NCBI GenBank assembly: GCA_963767645.1
Contig: CAVYEW010000015.1
Coordinates: 1-64,000, forward strand
Origin: DATFDN01 sp963767645
GTDB taxonomy: Bacteria; Pseudomonadota; Alphaproteobacteria; Acetobacterales; Acetobacteraceae
DNA: 64,000 bases
Direction of reading: 5' to 3'
Shown here: positions 20,757 through 31,600 of the stretch, one piece after another
How positions within the stretch are numbered: position 1 is the first letter of the stretch
Layout of the letters: each line of letters starts with the position of its first letter
Translations under genes and position numbers: made by a program
The notes under the pieces: model-generated
The model's input: the letters and a program-made list of their open reading frames with translations, nothing else
Told to the model about the DNA's origin: nothing
Database searches by the model: none

Positions 20757-22388
20757 TCACACCAACCGCGCCTGCTTCACCGCCGCGCCGACGAAGCCCG
20801 CGAACAGCGGATGCGGGTCGAAGGGCTTCGATTTCAGCTCGGGATGGTACTGCACGCCCACGAACCACGGGTGCTCCGGCCGCTCGACGATCTCCGGCAG
20901 CACCCCGTCGGGCGACATGCCGGAGAAGCGGAGCCCGGTAGATTCCAGGATCGTGCGGTAATGCACGTTCACCTCGTAGCGGTGCCGGTGCCGTTCCTCG
21001 ATGCGCACAACGCCCCCATATATCTCGCGCACCAGGCTGCCCTCGCTTAACACCGCGGGATACGCGCCGAGCCGCATAGTGCCGCCGAGATCGCCGTTCT
21101 GCCGGCGCCGCTCGATCTCGTTGCCGCGCGCCCATTCGGTAAGCAGTCCCACCACGGGCGCCTTGCACGGCCCGAACTCGGTGGAGGAGGCCTCGGCCAG
21201 CCCCGCCATGTTCCGCGCCGCCTCGATCACCGCCATCTGCATGCCGAAGCAGATGCCGAAGAAGGGCACCCGCCGCTCGCGGGCGAAGCGGACCGCCGCA
21301 ATCATGCCCGGCGTGCCTCGCTCGCCGAACCCGCCCGGCACCAGGATGCCGTCCACACCCTCAAGCTGCTGTACCGCCGTCTCCTGCTCGAACACCTCGC
21401 TGTCCACCCACTCCAGCCGCACGCGCACCCGGTTGATGATGCCGCCATGCGTCAGCGCCTCGGCGAGCGACTTGTAGCTGTCGAGCAGGCTCGTGTACTT
21501 GCCGACGATGGCGATGCGCACCTCTCCCTCGGGGCCGCACACCGCGTCGACGATCCGCTGCCAGCGGCCGAGATCAATCTTGCCGTCGGCGTTCAGGCCG
21601 AAATGGCGCAGCACCTCTCGGTCCATGCCCTCGTCGTGGTAGCGCAGCGGCACGGCGTAGATCGTGTCGACGTCGAGCGCCGGAATCACCGCCTCGGGCC
21701 GGACGTTGCAGAACAGCGCGATCTTGCGGCGCTCGCCCTCCGGGATCGGGCGGTCGCAGCGGCAGAGCAGCATCTGCGGCTGGATGCCGACATTCAGCAA
21801 TTCCTTGACCGAGTGCTGGGTGGGCTTGGTCTTCAGCTCCCCCGACGAGGGAATGAACGGCACGAGCGTGAGGTGGACGAACATCGCGCGCTGCGGCCCT
21901 AGCTCGTTGGCGAGTTGGCGGATCGCCTCCAGGAACGGCAGGCCCTCGATGTCGCCCACCGTGCCGCCAATCTCCACCAGCACGAAGTCGAGCCCGTCGG
22001 AATCCCGCAGCACGGTTTCCTTGATCGCGTCGGTGATGTGCGGGATCACCTGCACCGTAGCGCCCAGGTAGTCGCCGCGGCGTTCCTTGGCGATCACCTC
22101 GGCGTAGATGCGCCCGGTGGTGGCATTGTCGGCCTTGCTGGCGTGGACGCCGGTGAAGCGTTCGTAGTGGCCGAGATCGAGGTCGGTCTCCGCGCCGTCG
22201 TCGGTGACGAACACCTCGCCGTGCTGATAGGGGCTCATCGTCCCCGGGTCGACGTTCAGGTAGGGATCGAGCTTGCGCAGCCGCACGGTGTAGCCCCGCG
22301 CCTGCAGCAGCGCCCCGAGCGCTGCCGATGCGATGCCCTTGCCGAGAGAAGAGACCACGCCGCCGGTGATAAAGACATACCGCGTCAT
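20757..22388 (-). CDS. pyrG: CTP synthase (glutamine hydrolysing)
   Basis: It aminates UTP to CTP using ATP and glutamine. The start MTRYVFITGGVVSSLGKG gives 543 aa, the family size. The synthetase domain has the P-loop GGVVSSLGKG and the Mg site VEIGGTVGDIEGLPF. The class I amidotransferase domain has the nucleophile in FFGICFGMQ and the His/Glu pair in GVQYHPEL. The order pyrG-secG-tpiA on one strand is normal for alphaproteobacteria, but here a pair of palindromic repeats lies between pyrG and secG. Confidence 0.98.
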   Translation of the reverse strand: MTRYVFITGGVVSSLGKGIASAALGALLQARGYTVRLRKLDPYLNVDPGTMSPYQHGEVFVTDDGAETDLDLGHYERFTGVHASKADNATTGRIYAEVIAKERRGDYLGATVQVIPHITDAIKETVLRDSDGLDFVLVEIGGTVGDIEGLPFLEAIRQLANELGPQRAMFVHLTLVPFIPSSGELKTKPTQHSVKELLNVGIQPQMLLCRCDRPIPEGERRKIALFCNVRPEAVIPALDVDTIYAVPLRYHDEGMDREVLRHFGLNADGKIDLGRWQRIVDAVCGPEGEVRIAIVGKYTSLLDSYKSLAEALTHGGIINRVRVRLEWVDSEVFEQETAVQQLEGVDGILVPGGFGERGTPGMIAAVRFARERRVPFFGICFGMQMAVIEAARNMAGLAEASSTEFGPCKAPVVGLLTEWARGNEIERRRQNGDLGGTMRLGAYPAVLSEGSLVREIYGGVVRIEERHRHRYEVNVHYRTILESTGLRFSGMSPDGVLPEIVERPEHPWFVGVQYHPELKSKPFDPHPLFAGFVGAAVKQARLV

Positions 22389-22505
22389 GGGCACCCAGCA
22401 TACGAGGCCGAATCGGCGCACGGGAAGCCCCGTGTCCGCCGGCCTTCCATGCGCGGGCCGCCTCTCATACCAACCCGACTGATGACTGACCCATCCCCCG
22501 CTCCG

Positions 22506-22598
22506 ACCCCTCCCCCAACCTCTCCCGCAAGCGGAGGGGAGGCTTTCGGCGGCGCGCTTCTCCCCCTCCCCTTGCGGGAGGGGGCCGGGGGGAGGGGG
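22506..22598. repeat. Inverted pair of GC-rich palindromic repeats
   Basis: Two copies in opposite orientation: 22506-22542 (tail on the left) and 22557-22598 (tail on the right), 14 bp apart with tails outward. They fill most of the 245-bp gap between secG and pyrG. I see no gene or promoter in the remainder of that gap. Confidence 0.85.
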
Positions 22599-22633
22599 CC
22601 AGCGCGATGCGTCAATGATTAGGCGGGCTGATA

Positions 22634-23032
22634 TCAGTGCGGGACGTCGGCCCCCGCCGGCGGCCCGCCCGGACCGGGCGTCGCGCGCGAGGGTTTCGGC
22701 GCGTTCGGCTGTGGCGGGGCGGGCACCACGCCGATTTGGCCCGGTGCGGCCGGCGTGGTGGTCGGCATCGGCGTATTGAGGATCGACACCCCGCCAGCGC
22801 CGGAGGTGTTGCGGTTCATCAGCGCCATTCCCAGCGAGAGTGCCATGAAGATGCCGGCCAGGACCGCGGTCGCGCGGGTCAGCAGGTTGGCGGTGCCGCG
22901 CCCGGACATGAAGGCGCCCATGCCCTGCGAGCTGCCGATCCCCAGGCCCCCGCCCTCGCTGCGCTGGATCAGCACCACGCCGATCAGCGCGATGGCCACG
23001 AAGACGTGGATGGCGATGAGAACGTCATACAT
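22634..23032 (-). CDS. secG: Preprotein translocase subunit SecG
   Basis: An accessory membrane subunit of the SecYEG channel, 132 aa from MYDVLIAIHVFVAIAL. Two TM helices flank the conserved GGGLGIGSSQGMGAFMSGRG loop. A Pro/Ala-rich cytoplasmic tail of about 50 residues follows, as is common in alphaproteobacterial SecG. It is 14 bp downstream of tpiA. Confidence 0.96.
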   Translation of the reverse strand: MYDVLIAIHVFVAIALIGVVLIQRSEGGGLGIGSSQGMGAFMSGRGTANLLTRATAVLAGIFMALSLGMALMNRNTSGAGGVSILNTPMPTTTPAAPGQIGVVPAPPQPNAPKPSRATPGPGGPPAGADVPH

Positions 23033-23045
23033 GGTGCGGCGCCTT

Positions 23046-23795
23046 CTACGCGCCCCGCGCCGCACGGGCAATGGCGATGAAATCGGCCGCCACCAGGCTC
23101 GCCCCGCCGACCAACGCGCCACCCACCTCGGGCACGGCCAGCAGCGCTTTCGCGTTCCCGGCCTTTACCGAGCCGCCATAGAGGATGCGCACGCCCTGCC
23201 CGGCATCGGGGAACTGCCGCGCCAGTTCCTCGCGAATGAAGGCGTGCATGGCCGCAACCTCTTCCTCGGTCGGTGTCCGGCCGGTGCCGATCGCCCAAAC
23301 CGGCTCATAGGCGATCACTCCCGGCACCGCGCTCCCGAAGCCCTGCGGCAGGCTGCCCGAGAGCTGCCAGCCCACGGTCTCGGTCTCCTGGCCGCCACGG
23401 CGCTGGTCCTCGGTCTCGCCGACGCAGACGATCGGGGTGAGCCCGGCGGCGACCGCCGCCAGCACCTTCTCGCGCACCAGCTCGTCGGTCTCGCCGTGAT
23501 TCTGGCGGCGCTCCGAATGGCCGAGGATCACCCAGCTCGCCCCGGCGTCGCGCAGCATCGGCGCGGAGATGTCGCCGGTGTGCGCCCCGGCCTTTTCCTG
23601 GTGGCAGTCCTGCCCCCCTACGGCGATCGGCGTACCGTCCAAGGTCCGGGCCACCACGGGGAGGGTGATCGAAGGGGGACAGACCACGACCTCCGCCGCC
23701 ACGTCGGCGATGCCGCGACGGACCTCGGCGGCCAGCGCCAGCGCCTGCTCGCGCAGCAGGTTCATCTTCCAGTTGCCGGCAATCAGCTGACGCAT
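23046..23795 (-). CDS. tpiA: Triose-phosphate isomerase
   Basis: The glycolytic TIM-barrel enzyme, 249 aa. It begins with the substrate-binding lysine in GNWKMN. The catalytic histidine is in ILGHSERR, the catalytic glutamate in AYEPVWAIGTG, and the phosphate-gripping loops are in LYGGSVKAGN and VGGASL. It is divergent from ppiD and co-directional with secG. Confidence 0.98.
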   Translation of the reverse strand: MRQLIAGNWKMNLLREQALALAAEVRRGIADVAAEVVVCPPSITLPVVARTLDGTPIAVGGQDCHQEKAGAHTGDISAPMLRDAGASWVILGHSERRQNHGETDELVREKVLAAVAAGLTPIVCVGETEDQRRGGQETETVGWQLSGSLPQGFGSAVPGVIAYEPVWAIGTGRTPTEEEVAAMHAFIREELARQFPDAGQGVRILYGGSVKAGNAKALLAVPEVGGALVGGASLVAADFIAIARAARGA

Positions 23796-23905
23796 CTCCG
23801 CACTCCTTCGTCCACCGCGCCAGCTAGCGCAATCGCCGGCGCTGGCAAAGCAGGGGCATGCCCCGTATATGCTGCGCCCCGCTCCCGCCTAGGCCGACGA
23901 TACCC

Positions 23906-25810
23906 ATGATCACCGCGTTCCGCCGCTATATCGAGACCTGGCCGGTCCGCCTGTTCTTCGCCCTGATGGTGGTGGCCTTCGTCATCTGGGGGGTGGGCGA
24001 CGTGGTGCGGCTGATCGGCACCAAGACCTGGCTTGCCAAGGTCGGCGGCCAGACCATCGAGCCGCAGCAGTTCCAGCCGGCCTTCCAGCGCGAGTTGGCG
24101 CAGGCGCAGCGCCGCCTGCCGCCGGGGCAGGACATGACCCCGGCGGCACGGCGCGAGGTCGCCGAGCGTGCCCTGCAACAGATGGTCGAGCAGGTGGCCA
24201 TCACGCGCGAGGAAGCGCGGCTCCGCGTCACCGTCCCCGACGCGGCACTGCGCGAGACGGTACTCGCGATGCCGGCCTTCCGCGACCAGTCGGGCCGGTT
24301 CGACCGCGCCAAATTGGACAGCGTGCTGCGGGCCAACAACATGACCGAGGGCGAGTTCCTGTCGATCATGCGCGCCGACCTCGCGCGTGCGCAGATCACC
24401 GACGCCGTGACCGCCGGCGCGGCGCCTCCGGACACGCTGGTCCGCGCGGTCTTCGCCTTCGAGACCGAGCGCCGCTCGGCGGCGACGGTGGAGCTACCCT
24501 TCGCCGCCGCTCCCGCGCCGCCAGCGCCGACCGAGGCCGAACTGCAACGCTGGTACGCCAACAACGAAGCTGCCTTCCGCGTCCCCGAGTTCCGCCGCAT
24601 CAAGGCCGTGATCCTCTCGACCGAGACGATCGCCAAGTCGCTCGACGTGCCGGACAGCGAGTTGCAGGCCTGGTACGACGCCCACAGGGCACAGTTCGTC
24701 GAGCCGGCCCGCCGGTCGATCCAGGTCGCCATTGCCCCCGACCAGGCGAAGGCGCAGGCCATCGCCGCGCAATGGCAGGGCGGCGCCGACTGGGCTTCGG
24801 TGCAGAAAGCGGCCGAAGCGGCCGGCGGCTCCGCGGTCGCCCTCGATGCCGCCACGGAGCAGCAAATTCCCGACGCAGCGCTCGCGAAGGCGGCCTTCGC
24901 GACCAAGCCGGACCAGATCGCCGGCCCGGTGCAGGCCTCGCTCGGCTGGGCGGTGCTGCACGTGACCTCGGCCACCCCCGGGCGCGAGCAGAGCTTCGAG
25001 CAGGCGAAGGCCGACGTGCGCTCCAGGGTACTGGATGAGAAAGCGGCTTCGCTGCTGTATGACCGCGCCGGCAAGGTCGACGACCTGCTGGGCACCGGGG
25101 CCGGGCTAGACAAGCTGCCATCCGATCTCGGCCTGGCCGGCGTTACCGGAACGCTAGATGCAAAGGGCGACACGCAGGAGGGCACGCCAGCGCCCATCCC
25201 CGGCCCGCCGGAGCTGCGCAAGGCTTTGATCGAGGCGGCGTTCAGCCACCCGCCCGGCCCACCCTCCCAGATGACGGAGGTGCAGGTGCCGGGGGCCGGG
25301 TCTGCCTTCTACGCGGTCGAGGTGGAACAGATCATCCCGCCTTCCCAGAAGCCGTTCGACCAGGTGAAGGACCAGGTGGCGGCAGGCTGGACCAGAGAGG
25401 CGCGGATCAAGGCGCAGGAGGCGGTCGCGGCGGGGATGCTGGCGGCGGTGCGCGGCGGCGAGACGCTGGCCGATGCGGCCGCCAAGGCCGGAGGAAGCGT
25501 GCGTACAACGCCGCTCGTCACCCGCGACGGCCCGGCCGAGGGGATGCCGCCCCAGCTCCACCATGTCCTGTTCGGGCTGAAGCCAGGCGAGCCGACGATG
25601 GTGGAGACGCCGGAGGCGTTCATCGTCGCCGTTCCGGACAAGATCGAGACGCCGCAGCCCCAATCGGACCAGGCCCGCTACGACGCGGTACGCGAGGTGC
25701 TGACGCGCTCGACCGCAGCCGATCTGGCGCAGGGCTTCGCCGCCGCGCTGCGGGCCCGCGCCGAGCCGCAGGTCAACTTCGCCGTCCTCGACAGTTTCGT
25801 GCAGCAATAG
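23906..25810 (+). CDS. ppiD: Peptidyl-prolyl isomerase, SurA/PpiD type
   Basis: A membrane-anchored periplasmic chaperone and isomerase that helps newly exported proteins fold near the Sec channel. It is 634 aa from MITAFRRYIETW. A single TM anchor (RLFFALMVVAFVIWGV) is at residues 12-27, then a SurA-like N-domain, a parvulin-type domain around residues 230-370, and a long C-terminal region. An ATG 48 bp upstream is less likely. The trpE gene follows after 11 bp, so the two are probably co-transcribed. Confidence 0.92.
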   Translation: MITAFRRYIETWPVRLFFALMVVAFVIWGVGDVVRLIGTKTWLAKVGGQTIEPQQFQPAFQRELAQAQRRLPPGQDMTPAARREVAERALQQMVEQVAITREEARLRVTVPDAALRETVLAMPAFRDQSGRFDRAKLDSVLRANNMTEGEFLSIMRADLARAQITDAVTAGAAPPDTLVRAVFAFETERRSAATVELPFAAAPAPPAPTEAELQRWYANNEAAFRVPEFRRIKAVILSTETIAKSLDVPDSELQAWYDAHRAQFVEPARRSIQVAIAPDQAKAQAIAAQWQGGADWASVQKAAEAAGGSAVALDAATEQQIPDAALAKAAFATKPDQIAGPVQASLGWAVLHVTSATPGREQSFEQAKADVRSRVLDEKAASLLYDRAGKVDDLLGTGAGLDKLPSDLGLAGVTGTLDAKGDTQEGTPAPIPGPPELRKALIEAAFSHPPGPPSQMTEVQVPGAGSAFYAVEVEQIIPPSQKPFDQVKDQVAAGWTREARIKAQEAVAAGMLAAVRGGETLADAAAKAGGSVRTTPLVTRDGPAEGMPPQLHHVLFGLKPGEPTMVETPEAFIVAVPDKIETPQPQSDQARYDAVREVLTRSTAADLAQGFAAALRARAEPQVNFAVLDSFVQQ

Positions 25811-25821
25811 GCATCCCTTCG

Positions 25822-27332
25822 ATGAACGTGGCGCCTTCTCCGGGCTTTGCCGGTTTCCGTGTGGCATACGACGCGGGCCGCGGCACCCTGGTCTGGCGCC
25901 GTGGCGTCGCCGATCTCGAAACCCCGGTCGCGGCCTTCCTCAAGCTCGCCCACGGTCGGCCCAACGCCTTCCTGCTGGAGAGCGTGGAAGGCGGGGCGAC
26001 GCGCGGGCGGTACTCCATCATCGGCATGGACCCCGACCTGATCTGGCGTTGCCGGGATGGGCGGGCGGAGGTGAATCGCCACGCCCGCTCGGCCCCGCAC
26101 GCCTTCGTGGCCGACCCGCGCCCGCCGCTTGAGAGCCTGCGCGCGGCGATCGCCGAGGCCAGGCTGGACGTGCCGCCCGGCCTGCCGCCGATCGCCGGAT
26201 TGGTCGGCTATCTCGGCTACGACATGGTGCGGCTGATGGAGCGCCTGCCGGCGCGCAACACCGATGCGATCGGCGTTCCCGACGCCCTGCTGATCCGCCC
26301 GACGCTGTTCGCGATCTTCGATAACGTCAACGACGAGCTGACCCTCGCCGCACCGGTCCGCCCGGCCGAATCCGTCTCCGCCGCGCGGGCCTGGGAGGCG
26401 GCGAATGCGCGCCTGGCGGAAGCCGAGGCGGCGCTGGAGCGCCCCCTCCCCCACCCCGCCCCGCCGGTGGCGCTGCCCGCGCCGCCCGAGCCGGAGTCGA
26501 ATATCGGCAAGGGCGCGTTCCTGGGCATGGTGGAGCGGGCGAAGGAGTACATCGCCGCCGGCGACGCGTTCCAGGTGGTGTTGAGCCAGCGCTTCGCCGC
26601 GCCCTTCGCCCTGCCCCCCTTCGCGCTGTATCGCGCGCTGCGCCGGATCAACCCGGCGCCCTTCCTGTTCTTCCTCGATTTCGGCGGCTTCGCCGTGGTC
26701 GGCTCTTCGCCCGAGATCCTGGTGCGGCTGCGCAACGGGATCGTGACCCTGCGCCCGCTCGCCGGCACGCGCCGGCGCGGCGCCACCAACGAGGAGGACC
26801 AGATTCTGGAAGCCGAGCTGCTGGCCGATCCCAAGGAGCGGGCCGAGCACCTGATGCTGCTCGACCTCGGGCGCAACGATGTTGGCCGGGTCGCCGAGAT
26901 CGGCAGCGTCCGCGTCACGGAGAGCTTCGCCATCGAGCGCTTCAGCCACGTCATGCACATCAGCTCCAACGTGGAGGGCAGGCTGCGCGGCGATCTCGAC
27001 GCGCTGGACGCGCTGGTGGCGAGTTTCCCGGCCGGCACGCTCTCGGGCGCCCCCAAGGTGCGGGCCATGGAGATCATCGAGGAGATGGAGCCGACCCGGC
27101 GCAACATCTACGCCGGCTGCATCGGCTACTTCGCCGTCAACGGCACCATGGACACCTGCATCGGGCTGCGCACCGCGCTGGTGAAGGACGGCATTATGTA
27201 CGTGCAGGCAGGCGCCGGAATCGTCGCGGAACTCGGAGCCGGAAGCAGAGTACCGAGGAATGCCGGCAGAAAGCTCGGGCGCTGTTCCGCGCGGCCGAGG
27301 AAGCGGTGCGGTTCGCCGCCGGCAAGGGGTGA
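25822..27332 (+). CDS. trpE: Anthranilate synthase component I (double frameshift near C-terminus)
   Basis: It converts chorismate to anthranilate with the glutaminase partner TrpG. The body is intact: LESVEGGATRGRYSIIG (tryptophan site), then the chorismate-binding core SSPEILVRL, RPLAGTRRRG, LLDLGRNDVGRV and AGCIGYFAVNG. After AGAGIVAE the frame fails. Removing one A at 27230-27231 gives DSEPEAEYR. Removing one G at 27257-27258 gives ECRQKARALFRAAEEAV, ending AAGKG at 27332. The span is 3n+2, as two single-base gains predict. No trpG follows; instead a repeat pair and an opposite-strand gene do. Confidence 0.92.
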
Positions 27333-27339
27333 TCCGAGC

Positions 27340-27455
27340 TCTCCCTCTCCCCCGCTTCGGGGGAGAGGGTCGGGGTGAGGGGGCTCCGGGCAAGTGGAGA
27401 GCCGTCGTGGAGACACCCTCACCCCAGCCCTCTCCCGCAAGCGGGAGAGGGAGTG
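27340..27455. repeat. Inverted pair of GC-rich palindromic repeats
   Basis: Copies at 27340-27383 and 27415-27455 in opposite orientation, tails inward, with a 31-bp spacer. They occupy the whole gap between the convergent trpE and beta-propeller genes, ending directly at the stop codon of the latter. Confidence 0.85.
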
Positions 27456-27456
27456 G

Positions 27457-28600
27457 CTATTTGATCGGAAACAGTCCGATCCGGTCCGCCCGGAAGCTGC
27501 TGACCCAGAGCTGGTTGCCTTCCCTGATCGCCCCCGTCCCGGCGCCCATCACGCCGTAGACGCCGCTTTTCACCAGATCCGTCAGCTTCATGGTCCGCGG
27601 GTTGAGCGCGTAGATCTTGAACGGCACGTTCGGGCAATTGGCCTGGCTCGAACTCGAAGCAGTCGAGCACCTGCTTCACCGTCGTATCCTGGCCTCCGAC
27701 ATAGACGGTTTTTCCGTCCGGCGACCAGCGCACGTTGTCGGTCAGCATGTTGGTCGGCACGCTGTCCTTCTTCACCGGGTTGGTCCCCCGCGACAGGCGC
27801 ATCACCTGATGGCCCGACCAGAGGGCGACGAAGACCTCCTTGCCGTCGGGCGAGGCGATCACGCCGTTCGGGCCGGACATGCCCTGGCTTCCCGGCACCT
27901 CGGACCAGCCCTTGTCGGGCCGCCATTCGTCGAGCGCGCCCACCGTCTCGCCGTTGGACAGCTTGTCCACCCGCTGCGGGTCCGTGGGGTCCCATAGGCT
28001 CGTGACAATCAGCCCGCCATCGGGCAGCGCGGCGACGGCATCCGGCCAGAACTTAGGCGGGGCGACGACGCAGCCGGTCCAGGTCAGCGCCGGCCGGGCC
28101 TTGCTCAGATCGACATCGAACGCCTCCACCGATTCGCGTCCTCCGTGATTGACCACGTAGAGCACCGCACGATTGTTCCTGGGCGGCGTGAGATCGAGGC
28201 CGTGCGGCGCGAAGATCGACATATCGGGAGCGCCGGGGCAGTCGCGGTAGCGCTGCTTATCCGGGCGTGTCGCGATCTGGGACGGCTCGATCCTGGAGAC
28301 GGTATCCTTCCGCGCATCGAACAGATGCAGGTAGCCCTGCTTCGTGCCGGGCGTGGGAAGATCGCTGCCGAACACCCAGGAACTGCGCGGCACCGGCGCG
28401 AAATCCTCTACGTTGGTGGCGTTGCAGATGAACTTGACAGCGCCCACCGGCGTGCAAGGCGGGGCGGCATCGGCCGCCCGCGCGGGCGCGGCAGCAAGCG
28501 TCGTCAAACCGAGCACGGCGGAAAATGCGATCCCGGCGCTGCGCAATGCCCGCGGCAGGCATGCGGCGATGCGCGCCCGCGATGAGCTGTGTCTTGCCAT
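27457..28600 (-). CDS. Secreted beta-propeller (YncE/SMP-30-like) protein, frameshifted
   Basis: A signal peptide (basic start, hydrophobic stretch, cut near APARA-ADAAPP at residue 44) precedes repeats typical of seven-bladed propellers, such as FAPHGLDLTPP, GPNGVIASPDGKEVFVALW and VRWSPDGKTVYVG. After CFEFEP the open frame becomes nonsense. Removing one G near 27640-27646 restores ANCPNVPFKIYALNPRTMKL and the ending RADRIGLFPIK at 27457. The span is 3n+1. The molecular function is unknown; lactonase-like or binding roles are possible. Confidence 0.8.
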
Positions 28601-28661
28601 GCTTCCTCCCCCATCGGCTTGCTGCCTACCAGCGTATGTAAGGTTGTATGCGCCGGCTGTG

Positions 28662-31600
28662 TCAACGCCAGGCGCCGGCAGCCGTCAGGCCGTTTCCAGA
28701 TCCCGCACCGCGTCCTGGCCGGCACGGTCCGCCACCGCGCGGAACGCCGCCAGCCGCGCGGACGCCTGCGCCGCCAAGGTTCCGCCGCTCAGCAGCGCGG
28801 CACGGGCCCCGGCGGCCAGATCCCGGCGGAGCCGGGCATGGCGGATCAGATGATCGAGGGCATCGATCCATGCCGCCTCGGTGTTGGCGACCAGTTTCCC
28901 GGCGCCGGCGCCGGCGAGCGAGCCGCGATAGGCCGGCACGTCGGAGGCGAGCACCGCTGCGCCGAGCGCCGCGTAGTCGAGCGTCTTGATCGCCGACTTG
29001 GCGCGGTTGAACGGCGTATCCACAAGCGGGGCGATGCCGATATCCCAGGCTGGCAATTGCGTGATCCAGTTGACAAATCCCGGATAGGACTGTCCCGCCA
29101 CCCCGATCGGGGCCGTACGGTTCACCCACAACGGCAGATCGTCGCGCGCGGTGACGCCGATCATGTCGAACCTGATGCGCGGCCCGAACCTTTCGTGCAG
29201 CCGCGCCAGCACCGGCTCGACGAGGGCGAAGTCGCCATCGTGCGTCGCCGTGCCCATGAACAGGAGCCGCACCGGACTCTGGCGCAGGCGCGGCGGCGCG
29301 TGACCGTCCGGAAACCATAGACGCTCGTCCAGCCCGTTCTCTACCACCCGCGCGTCGGCCCGCGCGTCGGCGATACGGCGGGCAAGCCCCGGCGTGGAGA
29401 CCCAGACCGCATCGGCATGGGCCAGCAGGAATCGCACCACCGCCGCCCGCCCGCGCAGCTCCGCCGCGTCGGCGTGGTCGGGCGGCACGTGCAGCAGGTC
29501 GTCGTCCAGGTCGTAGACGAGCGCCATGCCGCTTTTGCGGCAGTGCCGCGCCAGCGCCTGGGCCGCTTCCAGGTCCGGGACGGCATGGCGCTGCGTGAGC
29601 AGGATATCGGCCCGCAGATCCAACGCCTCCTCCGGCCGCGCCACCGTCACATTCAGCCCCGCCGCCGCCTTCGGGTGGTGCAGCGGCTGCAGCAGGCGGA
29701 TATAGGCGCAGGGCGTGGGCACACCGGTGGTGTCGTACCGCTCGGGCACGGCAATGACGCTGAGCGCACGCTCCCCCTCCCCTTGCGGGAGGGGGCCGGG
29801 GGAGGGGTTGAGGCGCACCAGCCGGCGGGCGGTGTGGCGTTCTTAAGATCAATTGCAAGATCGCGCGCGAACCCCTCCCCCGGCCCCCTCCCACAAGGGG
29901 AGGGGGAGGGTTGCCGGCGCCGGCGATCAGGTACTCATCGCCGTAGAAATCCCCCAGAGCCGGACGTAGCCTGGATGCTGTGCTCTCCGGCGCGCCGATT
30001 GCCGCCCTTGCCTGGGCGAAAGCGGCCCGCCACACGGAGCTCGGCGCATCGGGTTCGACCAACCACGTGAGCGGGCGGCCCTCGAGCCGCTCGGGAAAAG
30101 CCCCGATGCGGGCCGCCACGATCGGCAGTCCCGCGGCGATCGCGGCCGAGAGCGTGTAGCTCCAGGTCTCCGGCCACTGCGCGGGAAACCACGCGACATG
30201 CGCTCGCGCCTTGGTCAGCAGGCCGGGCAGCGCATCCTCCTCGTAAGGGCCGGTCGTCTTGATGCGCCGGCGCAGATGGCGGGGCAGCGTCTGCTCCGGA
30301 TATCCGATCAGGCGCAGCTCGATCTCGGCCGCGTCGGTCGCCTCGGCCAGAGCGAGCACGCTCGCCGCGCCCTTCTGCGCGGCGAGCACGCCGAGCACGG
30401 CGACGCGCAGTGCCTCGCTCCGGTCCAAGGAGGGCGCGTGAACCGCCCAGGGCTCGGCCGGCGCCGGCTCGTGCGGCGCCAGCACCGCCTTCTCGCCCCA
30501 TCCGAAGCGGGCGATGCGCCGCCGCGCGTCCTCGCTCGGGCACAGCACGCGCTCGGCCTCGCGCAACAGCCAGGCGTGGCTCGCCCGCCAATGCAGGATC
30601 TCCCGCGCGCCATGACTCGGGCGATCGGTAATGCAGGCGTTGCAGCCGGCCTGGTCCGGCTCCCCGCAATACTGCCCGTCGAGATGCGGCAGCAGGTTCA
30701 CCTGCGGGCAAATCAGGAACCAGTCATGCACCGTGAGATCGAACGGAACGCCGAGGCCGCGGATCACGTGACGCAGGTCGAGGTCAAGCCCCATCACGTG
30801 ATGCACATGCACCCGCGACACACCGGCCGATGCGAGCACGCGGATCAGCGCATCGGTGCGCTCGGCCGGGATCGCCGCGCCGCCGTGGCCCGGCAGGGAG
30901 GGCGCGGAGATCAGGGCACCGCGCTCGGAAGGTTGCAGCAGCAGCAGGTTGGCCCGCCCGCGCAGGCGCTCGGCCAGGACTTCGATGTGGCGGTTCACGC
31001 CGCCGCCGAGAGCGTGGGAGACGAACAGGATCACCGGCAGGCCGGCGCGGCGATACAGTTCGGCGGTCAGGGCGAAGCGGGCCGGCTCGGCCGGCCCGCG
31101 CAGGACGTGGCGCTCGACCATGGCCGGAAACTCGGGCCAGCGCACGGCGAGCGCCGCCTCTCCGGCGGCACGGGCCTTGCTCGCGCCGCGGCCGAAGCTG
31201 GTTTCCGCCTCGTGATGGACATAGGTGTCGCAGGCGAGCACGTGCCGCCAGCCCCGCGCGGCGGCACGCAGGCAGAAATCACACTCCTCGCCGTAGCCGC
31301 GGCCGAACGCCTCGGCATCGAATCCGCCGACCTCGTCCAGTGCCGCGCGCTTGACATACATGCAGAAGCCGACGGTGGTCGGCACGCCCACCCGCCGGCC
31401 CGCGTTGGCGGCCCGCGCCGCCGCGTCGATCACTTCGGTCTCCAGCCCGAACGCGGGCGGACCGCCGGCAATGGCCGGATAGCTGCAGATCGTGGCGTTG
31501 TTCGACCAGGGCGAGACCGAGGCGATCCGATCCTCGGCATAGGCGTGTCCGGCAAGGCGGGAGAGCCATCCCGACGGCACCTCGGTATCGCTGTTGAGCA

